From: SOKG01 sp964502665
GTDB taxonomy: Bacteria; Chloroflexota; Dehalococcoidia; SZUA-161
Direction of reading: 5' to 3'
DNA length: 10,591 nucleotides
Assembly: GCA_964502665.1 (NCBI GenBank)
Contig: CAZCXP010000090.1
Location: forward strand, 1-10,591
The notes below the pieces were generated by a model. The model saw only the letters and a program-made list of their open reading frames with translations, was not told the origin of the DNA and made no database searches. How positions within the stretch are numbered: the first letter of the stretch is position 1; every line of letters starts with the position of its first letter. Both the position numbers and the translations under genes were made by a program. Below, piece by piece: positions 5,155 through 10,591 of the stretch.

Positions 5155-6953
5155 AGAATCGCGATGATTCCCCTGTCTCGCCTGTGCAGCAGGATGAGTT
5201 CGAGGAGGAAGAGATCACGGAGGAGGAATGCTGCCTGTTTTGCGGCATCAACCTGGCCCAATCGGAAGTATATCGTCGTTACCGAGTTTGCCCCGAGTGT
5301 AGATTCCATCACAGCCTCCCGGCGCGGCAGCGCATAGCCCTCCTGGCCGATCCTGGGAGCTTTAAGGAGGTAAACCGATTCCTGACCTCCATCGACCCTC
5401 TTTCCTTCTCAGGAAGAGAGGCCTACGGGGAACGCATCCTCGAGGCTCAGCGCAGGACCGGGCTGACTGAGGCGGTGATCACGGGGGTTTGCACGATCGG
5501 CGGTAATCCTACGGCCATCGCCGTGCTCGATTTCGGCTTCATGGGGGGCAATATGGGAGGCGTGGTGGGTGAGAAGGTGGCGCTGGCGTTCGAGCTGGCT
5601 GCCAGGAGGAGAATTTCCATGGTCACGGTGGTCTCAAGCGGTGGGGCCAGAGTGCAGGAAGGGGTGCTCTCCCTCATGCAGATGGCCAAAACTGCAGCCG
5701 CAGCCAAGCGCCTCCACGCTAAAAGGCTTCCTCATATCTCGGTCTTGACCAATCCCACCAGCGGAGAGGTCTATGCAAGCTTCGCCAACCTCGGGGACGT
5801 GATCCTGGCCGAGCCACAGGCGCTGATTGGTTTCGCACCGTTGCGTGTGGTGGAACAGACCTCTGGCAAACCCCTACCCGAGGGCAGCCACACTGCTGAG
5901 GACCACCTGCAGCACGGGATGATTGATCAAGTGGTCGATCGCACCAAGCTGCGCCAGCTACTATCTATACTCCTCGACCTGCTTGGGGCTAGATATCGCT
6001 TGACCATGACCAAGAGAGGTAAACCATATCCTGTGCCTGAGCATCCAGGAGAGCAAGCCTGGCACACAGTGCAGCTAGCGCGCCACCAGAGGCGACCTAC
6101 CGCTTTGGATTATATCTCCAGGATCACCTCATCCTTCGTCGAGGTCCACGGTGATCGTCACTATGGTGACGACAGGGCAGTGGTATGTGGAGTAGCTGAA
6201 CTCAGCGGAGAGGCAGTGGTCATAATCGGGCAGGAGCGAAGCCATAACGAGGGCCGGGCTTACCCCGAGGGTTTCCGCAAGGCACAGAGAGCAATGAGGC
6301 TGGCTGCCACCTTTGGAATGCCGGTAATAACCTTAATTGATACCCCAGGGGCCTATCCCGGGCTCGATGCCGAAGAGCGAGGTATCGGACAGGCGATCGC
6401 AAGCACCCTGGCCGTCATGTCGGACCTCCCGACCCCCATAGTATCGGTTATCATCGGTGAGGGAGGAAGCGAGGGAGCACTCGCCCTTGGGGTTGCCGAT
6501 CGAATCTTGATGTTGGAAAACGCAATCTATTCTGTCATCTCGCCTGAGGGCGCAGCGTCCATCATCTATCGAGATGCTGGAAAAGCGGAGGAGATGGCTT
6601 CAGCTTTGAAGCTCACCGCTCTGGACTGCAAGGAGCTAGGCGTCATCGATGCAGTGGTACCCGAGCCGGAGGGCGGTGCCCATAACGATCCCGACGAAGC
6701 CGCTCGGTTGCTGAAGAACTCCCTTGTTCGCGAGCTTCTTGAAGCTCAACAAGTCGCTCTGCCCAAGCTGATTAAGAAGCGCTACAAGAAATTTCGCCGC
6801 ATGGGCGAATACAGCTCCTATTTCAGGGCCGCTATTTCCAAGGAAGTGTCTGATCTCCAAGGCCTGCTGCAGCGCGGCGTGTCCAGGCTGAGACAACGCC
6901 TGTCGGCAGCCGAGGAAGGAAAACATCAGCCAGATGAAGGTCAGCGGGAGTAG
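5151..6953 (+). CDS. accDA: Acetyl-CoA carboxylase carboxyltransferase, fused beta-alpha subunits (AccDA)
   Basis: 600 residues joining AccD and AccA in one chain. The carboxyltransferase moves CO2 from carboxybiotin on BCCP to acetyl-CoA, making malonyl-CoA for fatty-acid synthesis. The beta part (about 1-285) starts with an acidic tail, then a zinc ribbon with Cys28, Cys31, Cys47 and Cys50 (CxxC-15-CxxC as in E. coli AccD). The crotonase-fold oxyanion motif SSGGARVQEGVLSLMQMAKT begins at 162. The alpha part (about 290-560) begins GKPYPVPEHPGEQAWHTVQL and carries LDYISRI, HGDRHYGDD, PVITLIDTPGAYPG, SVISPEGAASI and ELGVIDAVVPEPEGGAH. Residue 441 is Glu in GEGGSEGALALG, where E. coli AccA has Gly. 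A charged C-terminal extension follows. The start overlaps the ftsK stop (ATGA) behind a purine-rich GGGGGAGGA. Confidence 0.95.
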   Translation: MKNRDDSPVSPVQQDEFEEEEITEEECCLFCGINLAQSEVYRRYRVCPECRFHHSLPARQRIALLADPGSFKEVNRFLTSIDPLSFSGREAYGERILEAQRRTGLTEAVITGVCTIGGNPTAIAVLDFGFMGGNMGGVVGEKVALAFELAARRRISMVTVVSSGGARVQEGVLSLMQMAKTAAAAKRLHAKRLPHISVLTNPTSGEVYASFANLGDVILAEPQALIGFAPLRVVEQTSGKPLPEGSHTAEDHLQHGMIDQVVDRTKLRQLLSILLDLLGARYRLTMTKRGKPYPVPEHPGEQAWHTVQLARHQRRPTALDYISRITSSFVEVHGDRHYGDDRAVVCGVAELSGEAVVIIGQERSHNEGRAYPEGFRKAQRAMRLAATFGMPVITLIDTPGAYPGLDAEERGIGQAIASTLAVMSDLPTPIVSVIIGEGGSEGALALGVADRILMLENAIYSVISPEGAASIIYRDAGKAEEMASALKLTALDCKELGVIDAVVPEPEGGAHNDPDEAARLLKNSLVRELLEAQQVALPKLIKKRYKKFRRMGEYSSYFRAAISKEVSDLQGLLQRGVSRLRQRLSAAEEGKHQPDEGQRE

Positions 6954-7051
6954 TCCGCGGTATTGCAGCAGGGTCCTGACTAGCCGGCACTTGTGAAGTT
7001 GGTGTAAAATAGATACTGGTAGTAGGACTTGACAACACGTGATAAAATAAT

Positions 7052-7090
7052 AAAGTCCGTTATTTAACAAAGACTGAAAGCGGACTTTTT
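7052..7090 (+). terminator. Hairpin, possible terminator after accDA
   Basis: AAAGTCCG (7052-7059) pairs perfectly with CGGACTTT (7081-7088) around a 21-base AT-rich loop, and the T run extends to 7090. The stem is 8 bp, but three of the Ts are part of it, so the free T-tract is short. It could terminate the accDA transcript or be an operator, since its arm shares AGTCCG with the repeats at 7122-7137. Confidence 0.35.
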
Positions 7091-7121
7091 GCTGACTTTA
7101 CATTACAATATACGTCTAATG

Positions 7122-7137
7122 ACAGTCCGACAGTCCG
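7122..7137. repeat. Tandem ACAGTCCG repeat
   Basis: Two directly adjacent copies of the 8-mer ACAGTCCG. Its AGTCCG core also occurs at 7054-7059 and inverted at 7081-7086, giving four copies within about 85 bp upstream of the YihY-family gene. They could be operator half-sites, but no regulator can be named. Confidence 0.45.
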
Positions 7138-7239
7138 TCCAACTGAAAATGAGGGGAACCCCAAAACAAGCGAACCGGGTCAAAAACCATCGTCTCAACC
7201 ATGAATCCATAAGCGGCGATAGAGGCTGAAAGAGGAGCA

Positions 7240-8229
7240 ATGGCAGCGCGGCGATTACTGACGGTCGCAGAGGTGGTAAAAGGAGCCGTCAACGAGTTCC
7301 TTGCAGATAACTGCCCCCATCTGGCGGCGGCGATCTCCTACTATCTCTTGCTTTCACTCTTCCCTCTAGTTCTGGCGGCGATCTCGATATTTGGCTTAGT
7401 CTTGCAGGATCCCAACGTCGAGGCCAAGGTGACGGAGGCAGTCATCGATTTCATCCCGGTGAAGCAATCGGCAGACTTCTTGACCTCCACGATCCATGGT
7501 ATCGCTCGCGGCTGGGGAGCGGCGGGGATAATAGCCATCGTAGGTCTTGTCTGGGCAGGCATGGCTGTGTTCAATGCCGTCAGGAAATCGCTGAATACCG
7601 CCTGGGGCGTAAGACAGCCCCGTCCCTTCTTCCACGAGAGACTAATGGAGTTCCTGATGATGATAGGATTCGGCGCCCTTATGCTCGTGTCTCTCGGCCT
7701 GACTACCGCGTTCAAGGTCATACGGGAGGCAAGTCTCCCTGTTTTCGGCGAGCGGCTTATGGATGGCAGCCTGGTTTGGCACTCTGCTGTAATCGCGACC
7801 AGCGTATTTGTCGCTTTCCTGGCCTTTCTATTCCTCTACAAGCTGGTTCCCAACACCAAAGTCGGCTGGCGGTATGCCGCGATCGGGGCACTTGCGGCGG
7901 CAGTTCTATTCGAAATCGTGAAGAACTTCTTCGTCTGGTTTGTGGACAACTTCGCTACCTATAACGTTGTCTACGGCTCCGTGGGCGTAATCATCGCCTT
8001 GATGACTTGGGTGTTTGTCTCGGCAGTGATCCTGCTCTTCTGCGCCAAGCTCATCTCGGTATACCCCAGGGTAAGATCAGCGCTGGCCACAGAAGCCCTG
8101 GCTGAGGAAACTACCAAAGAGAAGCTCCTCAGATTGACTCCATTGCCGCCAATGATTTTCGTAAACATGTCATCGCTGACCTCAGGTGGAGTTGGCGCAC
8201 TGCGCCGACTGATGCTGGGAAAAGGTTAG
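7240..8229 (+). CDS. YihY/BrkB-family (UPF0761) inner-membrane protein
   Basis: 329 residues with about six membrane helices (roughly 30-55, 93-113, 136-158, 181-205, 213-234 and 246-272). The hallmark DNCPHLAAAISYYLLLSLFP (23-42) matches the family's conserved N-terminal motif. TAWGVRQPRPFF (120-131) and LFLYKLVPNTKVGWRYA are further family blocks. Members were once called ribonuclease BN or virulence factor BrkB by mistake; the true RNase BN is a different protein, and the molecular function is still unclear. The start ATG follows AGAGGAG (7231-7237) closely. A cytoplasmic tail of about 50 residues ends the protein. It precedes the HtrA-like gene by 26 bp on the same strand, so the two are probably co-transcribed. 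Confidence 0.92.
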   Translation: MAARRLLTVAEVVKGAVNEFLADNCPHLAAAISYYLLLSLFPLVLAAISIFGLVLQDPNVEAKVTEAVIDFIPVKQSADFLTSTIHGIARGWGAAGIIAIVGLVWAGMAVFNAVRKSLNTAWGVRQPRPFFHERLMEFLMMIGFGALMLVSLGLTTAFKVIREASLPVFGERLMDGSLVWHSAVIATSVFVAFLAFLFLYKLVPNTKVGWRYAAIGALAAAVLFEIVKNFFVWFVDNFATYNVVYGSVGVIIALMTWVFVSAVILLFCAKLISVYPRVRSALATEALAEETTKEKLLRLTPLPPMIFVNMSSLTSGGVGALRRLMLGKG

Positions 8230-8255
8230 CCGGGGAAAGACAGGCGACTCCCAGG

Positions 8256-9362
8256 ATGATCACGATCAGGCTCTTCCTTCTATCCGCGGTGCTCTTGCTG
8301 CTGTTGGCTGGCGCGTGTAACACTGTAGATAATCAAACGGGCACCACCCCAACACCGACCGCAGCCATTACAGCGACCCCAACACCTACGACCGGGCCAA
8401 CGGCAACCCCCACCCAATCCTCCCCATCACCCCTTCTCTCCATCGCTGATGTTGTGGAAAAGGTTGAACCAGCGGTGGTCTATATTTCTGTTGAGTACCT
8501 CGAATCCTCCTTTTTCTACCAGTATTTAAGTACCAAGAGCGGCTCAGGCGCGCTCCTCAGCTCGGACGGCTATATCCTGACCAACAATCACGTAGTTGAA
8601 GATGCCCGCAACATCGAGGTGGTTCTCCCCGAGGACGACCATACTTATCAGGCCCAAATCGTAGGCACCGATGCCCTCAGCGACCTGGCGGTGATCAAGA
8701 TAGAGGGGCAGAATTTCCCCACAGTCAGTTTCGCCGACACCTCGAAGCTGCGCATTGGAGACTGGGTAATTGCCCTGGGCAATGCCCTGGGTCTTGAAGG
8801 TGGCCCCACGGTGACCGTAGGCATAGTGAGCAATCTGGAGCGCTCCTTCACCTTAGAAGAGAGCACCTTTTACGACGTAATCCAGACAGATGCCGCGATC
8901 AACCCCGGGAATAGCGGCGGACCCCTGGTAGACCTCGAAGGCAAAGTAGTGGGGATTAACACCTTCATCATACAGACGGCTCAGAACATCGGCTTCGCCA
9001 TAAACGCCAGCACCGCTCAGCGAGTATATGAGGACCTGGTCCGATACGGGCAAGTCACCAGAGCTTATCTCGGTGTCACGCTGCGAACAGTTACCCCCGC
9101 CCTGGCCGCGGAACTCGGCTTGTCCCGAAATAGGGGGGTTCTAGTGTGGTACGTTGCGCCGGGTAGCCCAGCAGCCGGGGAGGGCCTCGAGATCGACGAC
9201 GTTATCACCCACTTCCAGGGTCAGGAGGTGAGCGAGGCATCCCAGTTGATAAAGCTGTTATGGCAGTATGATGCCGGGAACAGGGTGGAGATAACCTTCT
9301 GGAGAGGGGATGAGCAGCACAAGGTTTGGGTCACCCTGGCAGAGAGGCCCGAAGGACTCTAG
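8256..9362 (+). CDS. htrA: HtrA/DegP-like serine protease, probable lipoprotein, one PDZ domain
   Basis: 368 residues. HtrA proteases degrade or refold damaged proteins outside the cytoplasmic membrane. The N-terminus is a signal peptide (MITIRLFLLSAVLLLLLAGA) ending at Cys21, with a slightly irregular lipobox (Ala at -3). A Thr/Pro-rich spacer (30-60) then holds the protease away from the membrane. The trypsin-like domain carries the triad His112 (TNNHVVED), Asp143 (SDLAVIKI) and Ser220 (NPGNSGGPL). A single PDZ domain (about 268-360) has the carboxylate-binding YLGV segment and GSPAAGEGLEIDDVI. The C-terminus follows PDZ directly, as in DegS or HtrA1 rather than DegP. The ATG has no strong ribosome site; 26 bp separate it from the upstream stop, so coupling is possible. 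The TAG stop shares CTAG with the ileS stop on the other strand. Confidence 0.94.
   Translation: MITIRLFLLSAVLLLLLAGACNTVDNQTGTTPTPTAAITATPTPTTGPTATPTQSSPSPLLSIADVVEKVEPAVVYISVEYLESSFFYQYLSTKSGSGALLSSDGYILTNNHVVEDARNIEVVLPEDDHTYQAQIVGTDALSDLAVIKIEGQNFPTVSFADTSKLRIGDWVIALGNALGLEGGPTVTVGIVSNLERSFTLEESTFYDVIQTDAAINPGNSGGPLVDLEGKVVGINTFIIQTAQNIGFAINASTAQRVYEDLVRYGQVTRAYLGVTLRTVTPALAAELGLSRNRGVLVWYVAPGSPAAGEGLEIDDVITHFQGQEVSEASQLIKLLWQYDAGNRVEITFWRGDEQHKVWVTLAERPEGL
8346..8386 (+). repeat. Short direct repeat in the HtrA Thr/Pro linker
   Basis: ACCCCAACACC occurs at 8346-8356 and again at 8376-8386. It encodes two TPTPT-type units of the low-complexity tether, a place where repeat slippage could change linker length. 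Confidence 0.5.
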
Positions 9363-10591
9363 CGGCTCGCTCTCTTCACCGCCAGCACCACCTCGTCGCC
9401 GTCAATCGTGTGGCTCTTGGCAAAGGCTCCATCCGGGGGACCGCCCTGGGTCAACTTCTGTGACAAGGTCTCCTGCATGATGTAGGAGGCGAATTCCCTC
9501 ATCACTCGCTGGATGGAATCACCCCCCTGATAATAGGTCTCGATGTAATCAGCGATGTCGAAGCCAGCCTGCTTGCGCATCGTCTGGAGGCGGTGCACCA
9601 GCTCCCGCGCCATGCCTTCGTCAGCAAGCTTCTGGTCAATATTGGTATCCAATTCAACTTCAAGAGCAGGAGGCAGGCCTTCTACGGTAGCGGCAGCTGG
9701 AGGTACACTGATCGTAACATCTACTCTTTTCACGTTGAGTTCCTCCAGCACCTGAGAGGCCATTCGATTCAAGCCCGCTTCCTCTCTTTTCGACCTGACC
9801 TTCACCAGGACTTTGGCTAAGGGCTGGCGCACTTTCAGGTTCGCTTTGGCGCGAGCAGAACGCCCCAGGCTCGACACCGTCATCGCCAAACGGGTATCGG
9901 CGGACAGTTCCTCATCAACCTGACTCAGGTCAGCCTGGGGATAATCGGTGAGGTGAACGCTCTCCGGAGCGCTCTCATCAACCGACCTCACCAGGTTTTG
10001 ATAGAGCTCCTCAGCAACAAACGGAGTGAACGGGGCAAGCAGTCTGGCCAGTGTGACCAGGCACTGGTAAAGGGTTGTGTGGGCCGCCTGTTTGTCAGCA
10101 TCGTTCTCGCTCTTCCAGAATCGCCTTCGGCTCCTTCTCACGTACCAGTTAGAGAGGGCCTGCACAAAATCCTCGATCATCCGTCCCGCCCCTGTGGGAT
10201 CATATTGCTCGAGCGAGCGAGTTACCCTATCTATAAGCTGGTTGAGCTCGGAAAGTATCCAGCGGTCGAGTTCAGCAAGACCATCCAGGCTGAGGGTAGT
10301 GCGAGGGTCGAATCTGTCGATGTTGGCATAGGTCACGAAGAAAGAGTAGGTATTCCACAGGGTCAGCAAGAACTTGCGTACAACCTCCTCGACCAGCTCT
10401 CCGGAGAAGCGGCGCACATTGCCCGGAGGGGAGGAGGTATAGAGGTACCAGCGCAGGGCATCGGCGCCGCTGGCATCGAGCACTTCTTGAGGACTGACAA
10501 CGTTACTCTTCGACTTACTCATCTTCTCCCCGGCGCTATCGAGGATATGGCCGAGACAAATCACATTCCTGAAGCAAGGCTGCTCCTTCAG
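9359..10591 (-). CDS. ileS: Isoleucyl-tRNA synthetase, C-terminal part (type 2, eukaryote-like)
   Basis: 410 codons plus stop on the minus strand; the 5' part is cut by the window edge, and the frame is open through base 10591. The enzyme charges tRNA-Ile with isoleucine in the cytosol. The segment begins just before the second class I signature, KMSKS (bases 10511-10525, in GEKMSKSKSNVVSP). The helical anticodon-binding domain follows, with NWYVRRSRRRFW (10115-10150) and LLAPFTPFVAEELYQNLV, then a C-terminal domain (GMARELVHRLQTMRKQAGFDI) ending in VKRASR. NWYVRRSRRRFW and the absence of a C-terminal Cys-rich zinc domain point to the type 2 clade shared with eukaryotic cytosolic enzymes. The HIGH motif and editing domain lie outside the window. 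Its stop overlaps that of htrA. Confidence 0.95.
   Translation of the reverse strand: MKEQPCFRNVICLGHILDSAGEKMSKSKSNVVSPQEVLDASGADALRWYLYTSSPPGNVRRFSGELVEEVVRKFLLTLWNTYSFFVTYANIDRFDPRTTLSLDGLAELDRWILSELNQLIDRVTRSLEQYDPTGAGRMIEDFVQALSNWYVRRSRRRFWKSENDADKQAAHTTLYQCLVTLARLLAPFTPFVAEELYQNLVRSVDESAPESVHLTDYPQADLSQVDEELSADTRLAMTVSSLGRSARAKANLKVRQPLAKVLVKVRSKREEAGLNRMASQVLEELNVKRVDVTISVPPAAATVEGLPPALEVELDTNIDQKLADEGMARELVHRLQTMRKQAGFDIADYIETYYQGGDSIQRVMREFASYIMQETLSQKLTQGGPPDGAFAKSHTIDGDEVVLAVKRASR

Larger units (their letters stand above)
6954..7239. other. 286-bp intergenic region with AT-rich core and AGTCCG motifs
   Basis: No credible gene. A 26-codon frame from the ATG at 7149 has no ribosome site and no recognisable product. 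The part from about 7000 to 7120 is clearly richer in A and T than its surroundings. It contains TTGACA (7029-7034), which with TAAAGT (7051-7056, 16-base spacer) makes a weak promoter candidate, a hairpin (7052-7088), and two tandem ACAGTCCG units (7122-7137). The region separates the accDA operon from the YihY-HtrA pair, so a terminator and a promoter are expected here. Confidence 0.55.

Noticed and set aside
7122..7137. CRISPR or minisatellite from the ACAGTCCG pair
   Set aside because: Only two 8-base units with no spacers; far too short for a CRISPR array.
7149..7229. 26-codon frame upstream of the YihY-family gene
   Set aside because: No ribosome site, no recognisable features, and too short to support without conservation data.
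7240..8229. Ribonuclease BN
   Set aside because: This is a historical misannotation of the YihY/BrkB family; the protein is a multi-pass membrane protein with no nuclease motif.

Overview
The window looks like an ordinary chromosomal segment of a moderately GC-rich bacterium, most plausibly a Chloroflexota/Dehalococcoidia-type lineage. I base this on a fused acetyl-CoA carboxylase beta-alpha subunit (AccDA), a Thr/Pro-rich HtrA lipoprotein, a eukaryote-like (type 2) isoleucyl-tRNA synthetase, half-length TSUP transporters, and an intergenic repeat whose minus-strand translation contains CHCEDPDSSGDEAI, a kind of junk peptide common in environmental genomes. The lineage is an inference; no rRNA or other decisive marker is present.

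Layout. (1) 1-874, plus strand: the last codons of an SDR reductase (probably fabG), then nusB and acpP. (2) 875-1413: a 539-bp gene-free stretch with a terminator-like hairpin, a perfect 34-bp palindrome, a REP-like interspersed repeat, and a well-formed sigma70-type promoter. (3) 1414-6953, plus strand: a tightly packed array of two half-size TSUP permeases, a family-4 Fe-S uracil-DNA glycosylase, an FtsK/SpoIIIE DNA translocase and the AccDA fusion. Gaps or overlaps are +11, -13, +14 and -4 bp, so this is probably one operon starting at the promoter at 1368-1396. (4) 6954-7239: a 286-bp gap with an AT-rich core, a hairpin and AGTCCG repeats. (5) 7240-9362, plus strand: a YihY/BrkB-family membrane protein followed 26 bp later by an HtrA-like serine protease lipoprotein. 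(6) 9359-10591, minus strand: the C-terminal 410 residues of IleRS, converging on htrA so that the two TAG stops share one CTAG.

How the genes work together. FabG, ACP and AccDA belong to fatty-acid synthesis (reduction step, acyl carrier, malonyl-CoA supply), but the genes lie in two clusters interleaved with housekeeping information-processing genes: nusB (transcription antitermination), the glycosylase (repair) and ftsK (chromosome segregation). The -4 bp ftsK/accDA junction suggests translational coupling between a division-linked translocase and the committed step of lipid synthesis. YihY and HtrA look like a separate envelope pair.

I see no phage, CRISPR, toxin-antitoxin or defence system and no clearly novel system. 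The items most worth a second look are the palindrome/REP cassette next to the operon promoter, the paired half-TSUP genes, the ftsK-accDA coupling, and the 286-bp intergenic repeats.
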